Positions 9,054 to 17,449 are shown, counted from the first letter of the stretch. The stretch: 64,000 bases of DNA from Leisingera daeponensis DSM 23529 (GCF_000473145.1 NZ_KI421500.1:2257725-2321724), one strand, 5' to 3'. A program made the numbers and translations. The notes: generated from the sequence alone by a model not told the origin.

Positions 9054-9533
9054 ATGAGCCGCCTCGACTCCATGCTGCGCCGCCTGACCGCCCAGCGTGA
9101 TGGCCTGAACTGGGCCGCAGATCAGATCAACAGGATCGAGGGCGATGTTCTGGACATGGGGCTTGGCAACGGGCGCACCTACGACCATCTGCGCGCAATC
9201 CTCCCCGCCCGCCGGATCTGGGTGATTGACAGGGTGCTTCAATGCCACCCCTCCTGCATTCCGCCGGAACAGGACTTTCTGCAGGGCGAGGCAAAACCGA
9301 TGCTGGAACGGCTCGCCGGTGAAGGCCGCCGGATCGCCTTGGCGCATTATGACTTCGGTTTCGGGGTGAAGGAAAAGGACGTCGCCGAGGCCGCCGCCCT
9401 GTCTCCCGCTATTGCCCGGGTAATGGTGCCAGGCGGCATGATTGTTTCCGGTCAGCCGCTGGCCGGGTTCGAGAAGCTTGCCGGCCCCGAGGGCATCCCG
9501 CCCGGCCGCTACATGTTTTACCGCGCCGGCTGA
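9054..9533 (+). CDS. Small class I SAM-dependent methyltransferase
   Basis: This 159-residue protein has a Rossmann-type SAM site, GDVLDMGLGNGRTYDHLR (about residues 29-46), and a second strand ending IWVIDR that would hold the acidic ribose ligand. It is shorter than typical methyltransferases (about 200 or more residues). Its start follows the deacetylase stop directly, and it is the last gene of the operon. It may cap or decorate the glycan product, but the substrate cannot be inferred. A stem-loop follows at 9541-9563. Confidence 0.75.
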   Translation: MSRLDSMLRRLTAQRDGLNWAADQINRIEGDVLDMGLGNGRTYDHLRAILPARRIWVIDRVLQCHPSCIPPEQDFLQGEAKPMLERLAGEGRRIALAHYDFGFGVKEKDVAEAAALSPAIARVMVPGGMIVSGQPLAGFEKLAGPEGIPPGRYMFYRAG

Positions 9534-9540
9534 ACCAGAA

Positions 9541-9563
9541 CCCGCCCGGCCCCAGAGGGCGGG
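9541..9563. terminator. Stem-loop between convergent genes
   Basis: CCCGCCC at 9541-9547 pairs with GGGCGGG at 9557-9563 around a 9-nt loop. It lies between the 3' ends of the methyltransferase (plus) and phnM (minus), so it could stop transcription from both sides. No T-tract follows on either strand, so intrinsic termination is only probable. Confidence 0.5.
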
Positions 9564-9591
9564 CGCGTCTCCCACCTCCGCGGCCGGGCGG

Positions 9592-10734
9592 TCAGGCCAC
9601 CCGCAAGCCGCGCGACCATACGCCGCGTACCGCTGGCGCGCCCGCTGTCACACGGAACCGGATCAGATCGGCGCGCTTGCCTGTCTGCAGCCGCCCGCGG
9701 TCGTGCAGCCCCACCGCATCGGCCGGCGCATGTGTGACCGTGCCCAGGCCCCGCGCCGTGTCGCCCCACAGGTCGCCCAGCCTCACTGCCGCCATCAACA
9801 GAGCCGCCGGCACATAGTCCGACGACAAAATGTCCAAGAGCTCCAGCTCCGCCAGTTCATGCGCTGCCACATTGCCGGAGTGCGATCCGCCGCGGATCAG
9901 GTTCGGGGCGCCCATCATCACCTTGATGCCATGGGCATGGCAGGCCTGCGCGGCCTCCACCGTGGTGGGGAATTCCGCCAGCTGAATGCCGTGGCCTGCC
10001 GAAACGGCCACCTGCCCTGCCGTGGTGTCGTCATGGCTTGCCAGGACCGCGCCAAAGCGTTTGGCCGCCTTCACCGCCTCCGCCTCATGCAAGTCGCCAT
10101 AGGTCTCGCGCAGCTCCCTTAGATGCGCGATATGCGCCTGGAATGCAGCATCGTCGAACCCGTGCTTGCCCTTCACATACTGTTCCAGCTTAGAAAGGTC
10201 GCGGAACTGCCGCTGCCCCGGAGTATGGTCCATCAGCGACACCAGCCCGACCCTGTCCGCTTCGCCAAAGGCCTCCAGCTCTGCCACCAGAGAATCCGAG
10301 CAGACCTCCGCCCGCAGGTGCAGGAAGTGCGAGATTTTCAGCGCGTCCGCCGCCCGAAGCTCCAGCAGCTCGCTGGCCAGCCCGCGGGCATAGGCGCCAT
10401 AGCGGCTTTCCTTGCGGCTGATCGAGCCAACGCGCATCGCATCAAACACCGTGGTGATGCCAGTGCCCGCCAGCTCCGCATCATGGGCAATGATCGCGCT
10501 GGCATGCGGCCAATCCACCTTGGGGCGCGGCTGGATGTGGCGCTCCAGATTGTCGGTGTGCAGTTCCACCAGACCCGGACAGACATAGTCGCCCCCGCAG
10601 TCGACGGCGCCCGCCGGAACCGCAGTGCCCTCCGCAATATCCGCGATCTCACCGCCGGAAACCTTCACGCTGCCGGTGCGGGTTTCCCCCGGAAGCACCA
10701 GCGTGGCATTGGCAAGGATCAACTCTTCTGTCAT
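9592..10734 (-). CDS. phnM: Alpha-D-ribose 1-methylphosphonate 5-triphosphate diphosphatase
   Basis: PhnM removes pyrophosphate from the triphosphorylated ribose-methylphosphonate to give the C-P lyase substrate. The 380-residue protein is a metal-dependent amidohydrolase-fold enzyme: ELHTDNLERHIQPRP carries the family's HxDN metal motif, and HDAELAGTGITTVFDA and ASHDDTTAGQV supply further ligands. Length agrees with E. coli PhnM. It is separated from the phnG-N operon and is divergent from the DUF1045 gene, sharing a 50-bp promoter region. Start at ATG 10734. It probably belongs to the PhnF regulon, but I see no clear operator next to it. Confidence 0.93.
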   Translation of the reverse strand: MTEELILANATLVLPGETRTGSVKVSGGEIADIAEGTAVPAGAVDCGGDYVCPGLVELHTDNLERHIQPRPKVDWPHASAIIAHDAELAGTGITTVFDAMRVGSISRKESRYGAYARGLASELLELRAADALKISHFLHLRAEVCSDSLVAELEAFGEADRVGLVSLMDHTPGQRQFRDLSKLEQYVKGKHGFDDAAFQAHIAHLRELRETYGDLHEAEAVKAAKRFGAVLASHDDTTAGQVAVSAGHGIQLAEFPTTVEAAQACHAHGIKVMMGAPNLIRGGSHSGNVAAHELAELELLDILSSDYVPAALLMAAVRLGDLWGDTARGLGTVTHAPADAVGLHDRGRLQTGKRADLIRFRVTAGAPAVRGVWSRGLRVA

Positions 10735-10784
10735 CTGAGCTTCACATCTTTCGAGTTATGGAAGGCCACGTTTAGGAGGCCAAT

Positions 10785-11468
10785 GTGACATTCACGCGAT
10801 ACGCGATCTACTATGCTCCGCCCGCGGACGCGGAATGGTGCCGGTTCGCCGCCAGCTGGCTGGGCTGGGACCTGGAAACAGGCCGCAGCCTGCCCCACCC
10901 GGAAAACACCGGGCTGGACGTGGCGGCGATAACAGAAGTCCCGCGCAAATACGGGCTGCATGCCACCCTGAAGCCGCCGATGCGCCTGTCTGATGGGCAA
11001 TCCCAGTCGGCACTGGAAGCGGCCTGCGCGGCGCTGGCCGCAGCGCAGAAGCCGGTGACGCTCGATGGGCTGCACCTGGCCCGACTGGGCCGCTTCCTGG
11101 CGTTGCGCCCCACTGGCGATGAAACCGCGCTGAACGCCCTCGCCGCCGCCTGCGTCACGGAGCTGGACCCTTTCCGCGCGCCGCCGGCCCAGGCTGAACT
11201 GGATCGCCGCCGCGGCGCGGGCCTGAGCCCGGAGCAGGACAAGAACCTCACCCTGTGGGGCTACCCCTATGTGCTGGAGCAGTTCCGGTTTCACATCACG
11301 CTCACCGGCAAACTGCCCAAGCCCGACCTGCCTGCGGTCGAAGCGGCGCTGGGAGAGCGCCTGATCCCGCTGCTGCCTGCACCGCTGGTTATCCGCGGCA
11401 TCGTGCTGGCGGGCGAAGCACGGGACGGCAGGTTTCACCTGATCCACCGCTACGCCCTCTCCGGCTGA
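10785..11468 (+). CDS. DUF1045 putative phosphonate-metabolism protein
   Basis: This 227-residue protein matches the phosphonate-operon DUF1045 family (2H phosphoesterase-like). Two HxT-type motifs characteristic of that fold are visible: YGLHATLKPPM (about residue 58) and FRFHITLTG (about residue 168). Such proteins could hydrolyse a cyclic phosphate made by C-P lyase, but the activity is unproven here. The start is GTG at 10785, fixed by a perfect AGGAGG at 10774-10779; the ATG two bases earlier runs at once into a stop. Its 3' end overlaps phnN by 19 nt in convergent orientation. Confidence 0.85.
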   Translation: MTFTRYAIYYAPPADAEWCRFAASWLGWDLETGRSLPHPENTGLDVAAITEVPRKYGLHATLKPPMRLSDGQSQSALEAACAALAAAQKPVTLDGLHLARLGRFLALRPTGDETALNALAAACVTELDPFRAPPAQAELDRRRGAGLSPEQDKNLTLWGYPYVLEQFRFHITLTGKLPKPDLPAVEAALGERLIPLLPAPLVIRGIVLAGEARDGRFHLIHRYALSG

Positions 11469-12010
11469 AGGGCTGCCAGCGCGGCACTCACAGCTGCACT
11501 GAGCGCACCGCTGTTGTCGATTTCATGCACCCTGCGCAGCCCGTCCGGCAAGGGATTGACTGCGCGGGCCAGACGGCGCTGAACCTCTTCGGCGCCTTCC
11601 CGCCCGCGGGCAGACAGCCGCTCGGCCAGCACCTCCGGCCGTGCCGTCACCGACAGCACGATGAAATCGCCGAACACCTCCTGCGCCTGCAGCAGCACAG
11701 CCCGGGACAGATTGACCAGCACGCCGCCGGCACCGGCCCGCAACGTCTCAATGTCGCGCGGGATGCCGTAGTGCAGGCCATGCGCCTGCCAGTGCAAGGC
11801 GAAGACGCCATTTCGCTCAAGGGCCGAGAATTCAGCCTCCGTCACCGCCTGGTAGTCCTCCCCGCCCGCCTCGGGCGCGCGGGTAATCACCCGCCGCATC
11901 AGCCGCAGCCGGGGACCGGAGACCGCAAGGGCAGACATCAGGCTGTCCTTGCCGGCGCCCGACGGCCCGACCACGGCAATGACCGGGCCCTTTGCCGCAC
12001 GCGCACTCAT
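11450..12010 (-). CDS. phnN: Ribose 1,5-bisphosphate phosphokinase
   Basis: PhnN converts ribose 1,5-bisphosphate, formed downstream of C-P lyase, to PRPP. The 186-residue protein has a guanylate-kinase-like fold with a Walker A motif GPSGAGKDS near residue 16 and RRVITRAPEAGGEDY in the nucleotide-monophosphate region. It is the last gene of the phnGHIJKLN operon and overlaps phnL by 4 nt. The 3' end overlaps the convergent DUF1045 gene. Confidence 0.93.
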   Translation of the reverse strand: MSARAAKGPVIAVVGPSGAGKDSLMSALAVSGPRLRLMRRVITRAPEAGGEDYQAVTEAEFSALERNGVFALHWQAHGLHYGIPRDIETLRAGAGGVLVNLSRAVLLQAQEVFGDFIVLSVTARPEVLAERLSARGREGAEEVQRRLARAVNPLPDGLRRVHEIDNSGALSAAVSAALAALQPERA

Positions 12011-12690
12011 GCCGCCGCCTTTGGTGCAAAGCCAGAGACATCAATGAACCGGTCGCAAACCTGCTGGCGCGCCGCTTCATCGTGGAAGATACCGATGATC
12101 GCAGCCCCCCGCGCCTTGGCACCTTCGATCAGCGCCAGCACGGTGGCGCGGTTTTGCGCATCGAGGCTCGCTGTCGGCTCGTCCAGCAGCAGCGCCGGAT
12201 ACTCATATGCGAAGCCGCGCGCGATATTCACCCGCTGCTGCTCGCCGCCCGAAAATGTAGTGGGGCTAAGGCTCCACAGACGTTCGGGGATGTTGAGCTG
12301 CGCCAGAAGCGAGGCCGCCTTGTCCCGTGCCTGATCCGCCGGCGTGCCGACCGCCAGCAGCGGCTCGGCCACGACATCCAGCGTTGGCACGCGCGGAACC
12401 ACCCGCAGGAATTGGCTGACATATCCCAGCGTCTCACGGCGCAGCGCCAGAATCTCCCGCGGCTCGGCCTTGGCCACATCCACGCCGCCCACGACCACGC
12501 TGCCGGAAGCCGCCAGATAATTGCCGTAGATCACACGCATCAGGGTGGACTTGCCCGCGCCGGAGGCCCCGATCAGGCCGGCGCATTCGCCAGGCTTCAC
12601 GCTCAGGCTGGCGTTCTGCATCACCGGGATCACTGCGCTGCCCTGGTTATGCAGGGTGAAGCTTTTGCTCACGTTCTTCAGTTCAATCAT
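12007..12690 (-). CDS. phnL: C-P lyase accessory ATPase PhnL
   Basis: PhnL is an ABC-type ATPase that binds the C-P lyase core with PhnK and has no membrane partner. The 227-residue protein shows Walker A GASGAGKST, signature FSGGEQQRVNIARG and Walker B LLLDEPTASLD. A 10-nt gap separates it from phnK, and it overlaps phnN. The family role is a nucleotide-driven conformational cycle acting on PhnGHIJ rather than transport. Confidence 0.93.
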   Translation of the reverse strand: MIELKNVSKSFTLHNQGSAVIPVMQNASLSVKPGECAGLIGASGAGKSTLMRVIYGNYLAASGSVVVGGVDVAKAEPREILALRRETLGYVSQFLRVVPRVPTLDVVAEPLLAVGTPADQARDKAASLLAQLNIPERLWSLSPTTFSGGEQQRVNIARGFAYEYPALLLDEPTASLDAQNRATVLALIEGAKARGAAIIGIFHDEAARQQVCDRFIDVSGFAPKAAA

Positions 12691-12700
12691 CGCCCCGTCC

Positions 12701-13519
12701 TCAGACTTGCAGCACGCTGGAGACCAGCAGTTGGGTATAAGCGTGCTGAGGGTCGTCCAGCACTTGATCGGTCAGCCCGGTTTCCACCACATGCCCGTCC
12801 TTCATCACCATCAGCCGGTCCGCCAATAGCCGCACCACAGCCAGGTCATGTGTCACGATGATCGCGCTCAGCCCCATTTCGCGCACCAGACCGCGCAACA
12901 GGTCCAGAAGGCGCGCCTGCACCGACACGTCCAGACCGCCGGTCGGCTCATCCATGAATACCAGCCGCGGGCCGGTCACCAGATTGCGGGCAATTTGCAG
13001 GCGCTGCTGCATACCGCCGGAGAAGGCTGAGGGGCGGTCATCTATCCTGTTCTCCGAAATTTCCACCCGGCCCAGCCAGTCGGCCGCCTGCTCGCGGATC
13101 GCGCCATAGTGACGGTTGCCAACGGCCATCAGCCGCTCGCCGATATTGCCGCCGGCACTCACGGACATGCGCAATCCGTCGCGGGCGTGCTGATGCACAA
13201 ACGCCCAATCGGTGCGGCCCAGCATCCGCCGCGCCGGTTCAGACATGGTGACGGTATCCACCGGCCCGTCAGCGCGGGTGTCAAAGATCACCTCCCCCCG
13301 GTCCGGCACAAGGTGGCCCGCCAGGCTGTTCAGCAGCGTCGACTTGCCGGAACCGCTTTCGCCCACGATCCCCATCACCTCGCCCGGATAGAGGTCGAAG
13401 CTCACACCGGTGCAGCCAACCCTTGCGCCATACATCTTGGCGACGTCTTTCACTTGCAGCAAAGGCGTCATTGCCTGCCCTCCCGCCAATACTTCTGAGA
13501 CTTTTTGCACGCTCTCCAT
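12701..13519 (-). CDS. phnK: C-P lyase ATPase PhnK
   Basis: PhnK is the ABC-type ATPase that docks on PhnJ in the C-P lyase complex. Visible motifs are Walker A GESGSGKST, signature FSGGMQQRLQIARNL and Walker B LVFMDEPTGGLD. The length is 272 residues from ATG 13519, whose first base overlaps the phnJ stop (TAATG). An internal ATG at 13471 (MTPLLQVKDV) gives a length closer to E. coli PhnK, so the N-terminal 16 residues are uncertain. Confidence 0.92.
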   Translation of the reverse strand: MESVQKVSEVLAGGQAMTPLLQVKDVAKMYGARVGCTGVSFDLYPGEVMGIVGESGSGKSTLLNSLAGHLVPDRGEVIFDTRADGPVDTVTMSEPARRMLGRTDWAFVHQHARDGLRMSVSAGGNIGERLMAVGNRHYGAIREQAADWLGRVEISENRIDDRPSAFSGGMQQRLQIARNLVTGPRLVFMDEPTGGLDVSVQARLLDLLRGLVREMGLSAIIVTHDLAVVRLLADRLMVMKDGHVVETGLTDQVLDDPQHAYTQLLVSSVLQV

Positions 13520-14376
13520 TACGCCGCTCCCTCTCCCAGGCGGCCGGTATGGCCTGCGTCACGCCGCGTGCGGCAGTAATCGGTGTCCGAACAGACAAAC
13601 ATCCGGTTGCCCGCGTCATCCAGGATCACCTCGTCGAGATAGCTGTCCTCCGCCGCGCACAGGTCGCAAGGGTGATCCGCCTTGCTGGCCTCAAACGGGT
13701 AGTCTTCAAAATCCAGGGACACAACCTGCGTAAAGGGAGGCACCGCATAAATGCGCTGTTCGCGGCCCGCGCCGAACAGCTGGATCGCCGCCATTTCCAT
13801 CTTGGGATTGTCGAACTTGGGGATAGGTGAAGGGTCCATGACATAGCGCCCCTCCACCTTCACCGGATAGGCATAGGCGGTGGCAATCGCACCGTGCTGC
13901 GAGATGTCCTCGTACAGTTTCACGTGCATCAGCCCGTATTCCTGCAAGCTGTGCATTTTGCGGGTCTCGGTCTCCCGCGGCTCCAGGAAACGCAGCGGTT
14001 CCGGGATCGGCACCTGGTAGACCAGGATCTGATCTTCGGTCAGCTCTGCTTCGGGGATCCGGTGGCGGGTCTGGATGACGCTGGCCTTCTCCGTTTCCTC
14101 GGTAGTGGCAACCCCCGCCGTCTTTTCAAAGAACTTGCGGATCGAGACCGCATTGGTGGTGTCATCGGCGCCTTGGTCGATCACTTTCAGCGTATCCTCC
14201 GGCGTCAGCGTCGCGGCGGAGACCTGCACGCCGCCCGTGCCCCAGCCATAGGGCATGGGCATCTCGCGGCTGGCAAAGGGCACCTGATAGCCCGGCACCG
14301 CCAGCCCTTTCAGGATCGCCCGGCGGATCATGCGCTTGGTCTGCTCATCCAGGTATGCAAAGTTGTAGTCGTTCAT
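13519..14376 (-). CDS. phnJ: C-P lyase catalytic radical-SAM subunit
   Basis: PhnJ cleaves the carbon-phosphorus bond of ribose-methylphosphonate, releasing methane when methylphosphonate is the substrate. The 285-residue protein has four cysteines at residues 237, 240, 262 and 268, with the same spacing (C-x2-C-x21-C-x5-C) as E. coli PhnJ; three should bind the 4Fe-4S cluster and one should be catalytic. The glycine-rich stretch GWGTGGVQ lies near residue 45. Overlaps phnI by 4 nt and phnK by 1 nt. Nothing suggests inactivation. Confidence 0.95.
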   Translation of the reverse strand: MNDYNFAYLDEQTKRMIRRAILKGLAVPGYQVPFASREMPMPYGWGTGGVQVSAATLTPEDTLKVIDQGADDTTNAVSIRKFFEKTAGVATTEETEKASVIQTRHRIPEAELTEDQILVYQVPIPEPLRFLEPRETETRKMHSLQEYGLMHVKLYEDISQHGAIATAYAYPVKVEGRYVMDPSPIPKFDNPKMEMAAIQLFGAGREQRIYAVPPFTQVVSLDFEDYPFEASKADHPCDLCAAEDSYLDEVILDDAGNRMFVCSDTDYCRTRRDAGHTGRLGEGAA

Positions 14377-15473
14377 TCCGCAGCCTCCCGTGCCGCCAGC
14401 GTCTCAGCCAGCTCTGCCGCTTCCCGGCGCAGTTTGCGGACCAGCTCCAGCTCGGACTGAAAATCCACGTAATGCGGCAGTTTGATGTGCTCTAGAAAGC
14501 CGGTCGCCTGGATGTTGTCGGCGTGGCTCAGTACAAATTCCTCGTCCTGCGCGGCGGCGCCAACGTTATCCTCGCCCAGCTCTTCCCAGCGCAGCGCCCG
14601 GTCGACCAGCGCCATGGCGATGGACTTGCGCTCTGACTGGCCAAAGACCAGCCCGTAGCCGCGGGTGAACTGTGGCGGCACCGTCTTGGAGCCCTTGAAC
14701 TGGTTCACCGTTTCGCATTCCGTCAGCTCCACCTCGCCGATTTCAACGGCAAAGCCCAGCTCAGGGATGTCCATCTCAACCGGCACCGTGCCAATGCGCA
14801 ATTCGCCGACAAAGGCGTGGTTGCGGGCGTAGCCTCGCTGAGTGGAGTAGGCCATGCCAAGGATGAACCCCTCATCGCCGCGGGTCAGCGATTGCAGCCG
14901 CACCGCGCGGCCTGCCGGAAAAGACATCGGCTCGCGGGTCAGATCGCCCGGCACGCCGTCCGAGAACGGCTCGCGCTCGATAATGTCCTCGCCCTGCAGG
15001 AACTCACTGATATGCGGGGTCGCCTCCAGGCGCGGCTCGGACACCGGCGCCTCTGGCACCTCACCCTCCGCCGCCAGTTTGAAATCCAGCAGCCGGTGGG
15101 TGTAGTCGAACGTCGGACCCAGCACCTGTCCGCCCGGGGCGTCCTTGAAGGTAGCCGAGATCCGGCGGTCGCAGGCCATCTCCCCGGTCTCCACCGGTTG
15201 CGAATAGCCGAACCGCGGCAGGGTGGTGCGGTAGGCGCGGATCAGGAAGATGGCCTCAATCAGATCGCCGCGGGACTGCTTGATCGCCAGAGCAGCAAGG
15301 TCCGGATCATAGAGCGAGCCTTCGGCCATCACCCGGTTCACCGCCAGGCTCAGCTGCTCGCGGATCTGGGGCAGGCTCAGCTCCGCAACACTGGTATCGC
15401 CGCGGCGCTCCTCTGCCAGCCAAGCATGGGCGTTCTCAATGGCGCGTTCGCCGCCTTTGACAGCAACATACAT
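14373..15473 (-). CDS. phnI: C-P lyase core subunit PhnI
   Basis: PhnI is part of the PhnGHIJ core and, with PhnG, H and L, couples purine nucleotide to phosphonate; alone it can act as a nucleosidase in E. coli. The 366-residue protein starts at ATG 15473 (MYVAVKGGERAI), the standard PhnI N-terminus. The frame extends 34 codons upstream into phnH coding sequence, which I reject. It lies 4 nt after phnH and overlaps phnJ by 4 nt. Confidence 0.94.
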   Translation of the reverse strand: MYVAVKGGERAIENAHAWLAEERRGDTSVAELSLPQIREQLSLAVNRVMAEGSLYDPDLAALAIKQSRGDLIEAIFLIRAYRTTLPRFGYSQPVETGEMACDRRISATFKDAPGGQVLGPTFDYTHRLLDFKLAAEGEVPEAPVSEPRLEATPHISEFLQGEDIIEREPFSDGVPGDLTREPMSFPAGRAVRLQSLTRGDEGFILGMAYSTQRGYARNHAFVGELRIGTVPVEMDIPELGFAVEIGEVELTECETVNQFKGSKTVPPQFTRGYGLVFGQSERKSIAMALVDRALRWEELGEDNVGAAAQDEEFVLSHADNIQATGFLEHIKLPHYVDFQSELELVRKLRREAAELAETLAAREAAE

Positions 15474-15477
15474 GGAC

Positions 15478-16062
15478 TCAGGCCTCCCTGGTGATGCCGG
15501 TGGACCGCGGCAGCGCAGCCACCTGCGACCCCGAGGTGAAGAAGAAGTCCACTCCCAGCGGGTAGAGAGCGGCATTGTTCTGGAACGCAGTTAGTTCCGG
15601 CAGCTGCATCCGGGCTGTGCCTTTGATGCCGGGGCCGCTCAGCACCGCGTTGGGGGCAGCGAAACCGGGCGTTTCGACAATCAAAGTGGCCGAGCGGTCT
15701 GGATATTCAGGGGTGCCGATGCGGAACCGGTCCAGCGGCATCAGCGCCTCCCAGCTGCCAAGCGCGAAATCCGCCTGCTCCGCCGGGACAACCGGCGCGC
15801 CCGTGTGAAACGCCAGCCAGCCGCGCAAGTCCCCGCTGTCGGTGCCCGGTGCAAGATAAACACCGGTTTCCGGATCGCACAGCGTGAGCAGCAGGCTGCC
15901 CGCCGCGACTGATATCCCTTCAGGCGGTACGGCCCCGGTGACGTCCTGAACCTGTCCGGGCCGGGCCATGGCCTTCATCGCGGCGCGGAACGCATGTGCC
16001 GCAGCCACCGGAGGATTGCTGAAGCCGCCGGCATAAACGGCATTCCGGGTTTCCAGGCTCAT
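15478..16062 (-). CDS. phnH: C-P lyase core subunit PhnH
   Basis: PhnH is a structural subunit of the C-P lyase core. The 194-residue sequence has the typical PhnH opening (YAGGFSNPPVAAAHAFRAAM) and the central PDRSATLIVETPGF segment. Its start overlaps the phnG stop by one base, giving strong coupling. The length is normal for the family (about 190-200). Confidence 0.93.
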   Translation of the reverse strand: MSLETRNAVYAGGFSNPPVAAAHAFRAAMKAMARPGQVQDVTGAVPPEGISVAAGSLLLTLCDPETGVYLAPGTDSGDLRGWLAFHTGAPVVPAEQADFALGSWEALMPLDRFRIGTPEYPDRSATLIVETPGFAAPNAVLSGPGIKGTARMQLPELTAFQNNAALYPLGVDFFFTSGSQVAALPRSTGITREA

Positions 16063-16514
16063 CAGTCTTCCCCCCGCACCATGGTGAAAAACTCGACCTT
16101 GGTCGCCGCCGCCTTGGCGGCTCGCGCGTTCTTTTTCGCCTGCCTCTCTTCGGCCAGCGGCTCCAGCACTGCCTTGCGCACGCCCGCCGCCGCACCGGTC
16201 TGCATCAGCGCGTCAATCTTGGCGGCCATTGCCGCCTTGGCCTTGCTGCGCCCCTGCACATAGCCGTGACCGACAGTGCCATCCTCCAGAGATACCGCAC
16301 AGCGCGTTACAGTCATTTCCCCCAGATTGAAGGGCGCACCGGTCCCGCCCATGCGGCCCCGCACCATAACGCCGCCGGCCTCGGGCGGGCGCAGCCAATC
16401 ATAAACGGGATCAATCCCGCAGCCCTGCCACAGCTCTGTCAGCCGGGCCTCGTCAGCAGTGGCCAGAAGGCTCATCCAGCCCTTGCGGTCCGCTGCGGAA
16501 AAAGTGGTTTTCAT
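16062..16514 (-). CDS. phnG: C-P lyase core subunit PhnG
   Basis: PhnG is the first gene of the operon and a subunit of the C-P lyase core. Start at ATG 16514 gives 150 residues, the usual family size, with AAGAGG upstream. The C-terminal stretch carries a typical PhnG pattern (VGHGYVQGRSKAKAAMAAKIDALMQ). The frame extends 17 codons further, across the presumed PhnF operator, which I reject. It is divergent from phnF. Confidence 0.93.
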   Translation of the reverse strand: MKTTFSAADRKGWMSLLATADEARLTELWQGCGIDPVYDWLRPPEAGGVMVRGRMGGTGAPFNLGEMTVTRCAVSLEDGTVGHGYVQGRSKAKAAMAAKIDALMQTGAAAGVRKAVLEPLAEERQAKKNARAAKAAATKVEFFTMVRGED

Positions 16515-16536
16515 CTGTCTATGCCTCTTGGCCGGG

Positions 16537-16565
16537 TTGTCTACATCAACTATACAACTAGACAA
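16537..16565. promoter_or_regulatory. Probable PhnF operator between phnG and phnF
   Basis: A perfect inverted repeat, TTGTCTA at 16537-16543 and TAGACAA at 16559-16565, lies in the 107-bp divergent region between phnG and phnF. A further CTATACAAC sits inside it, at about 16550-16558, so there may be more than one dimer site. The T-G-T-n-T-A half-site type fits HutC-class GntR regulators. Its position would let PhnF repress phnG-N and itself. Confidence 0.7.
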
Positions 16566-16621
16566 ATGTTAGCCGAGTCGCCCCGGCCGGCGCAATCGAA
16601 GACTTATGAAAGTTCCATGAC

Positions 16622-17335
16622 ATGGCCCGCACCCCGGTTTGGAAATCCATCGCCATCGCCCTGACCGATGACATTGCCCAGGGCCGGTATGAGACCGGCG
16701 GCAAGCTTCCGGCTGAGGCCCAGCTGTCGGCGCGGTTCGGGGTCAACCGCCACACCGTGCGCCGGGCGCTGGCGGACATGGCGGCGCAGGGACTGGTCCA
16801 TTCGCGCCGAGGTGCTGGGGTGTTCGTGGCTGCCAAGCCAACCGACTACCCCATTGGCAAGCGGGTCCGGTTCCACCAGAACCTCGCACGCGAGGGACGG
16901 ATACCGGGCAAGAAACTGCTGACTCTGGAAACCCGCGCCGCAGGGCTGCGCGAGGCTGAAGCCTTGCGGCTGACGGCGGGCGACCCGGTGCTGGTTTACG
17001 ACGGGCTCTCATTGGCCGACGGCCAGCCCATCGCCCTAGCCCAAGCGGTGTTCCCGGCCGGGCTGCTGCCAGGGCTGCGCGAGGCACTGGAGGAGGAGAG
17101 CTCGATCACCAAGGCCCTGAAACGCTGCGGGGTCGAGGACTACACCCGCCGCGAAACCCGCATCGCTGCCAAGCTCGCCACCGCCACCCAAGCGCTGCAT
17201 TTGCAGATCAGCGAAGGGGCTCCGATCCTGCGCACGACATCGGTCAGCGTGGACACTGCAGGAACGCCGGTCGAGTTCGGCCGCACCTGGTTCGCCGGCG
17301 ACCGGGTGACGCTGACGGTGGGCGGTGAACCCTAA
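16622..17335 (+). CDS. phnF: GntR/HutC-family phosphonate regulator
   Basis: This 237-residue protein has an N-terminal winged helix-turn-helix (PAEAQLSARFGVNRHTVRRALADMAAQGLV, about residues 27-57) and a C-terminal UTRA ligand-binding domain ending in VEFGRTWFAGDRVTLTV. Divergence from phnG and the operator between them support PhnF, a repressor relieved by phosphonate or phosphate status. It is followed by dispersed repeat copy 2. Confidence 0.9.
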   Translation: MARTPVWKSIAIALTDDIAQGRYETGGKLPAEAQLSARFGVNRHTVRRALADMAAQGLVHSRRGAGVFVAAKPTDYPIGKRVRFHQNLAREGRIPGKKLLTLETRAAGLREAEALRLTAGDPVLVYDGLSLADGQPIALAQAVFPAGLLPGLREALEEESSITKALKRCGVEDYTRRETRIAAKLATATQALHLQISEGAPILRTTSVSVDTAGTPVEFGRTWFAGDRVTLTVGGEP

Positions 17336-17344
17336 CGCGGAATA

Positions 17345-17449
17345 CTCCCGCCTGCTGCAGCGCAACTGAAATCGCGCCTCGCAGTTGGGCGCGGCACGGC
17401 GCCACGCCCAACCGTGCAGGGCATTTACAATGCCCGGAATGGGCGGGAG
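17345..17449. repeat. Dispersed two-box hairpin element, copy 2 (head-to-head pair)
   Basis: This lies between the convergent genes phnF and tupA. On the plus strand, box 1 (GGCGCCACGCCCAAC) is at 17398-17412 and box 2 (GGGCGGGAG) at 17441-17449, with a hairpin GGGCAT-ttaca-ATGCCC between them. On the minus strand a second copy is visible: GTTGGGC at 17384-17390 and CTCCCGCC at 17345-17352 are reverse-complement box 1 and box 2, 31 nt apart. A stem CGCGCC (17373-17378) / GGCGCG (17388-17393) precedes the plus copy. The two copies are head to head. Confidence 0.7.
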
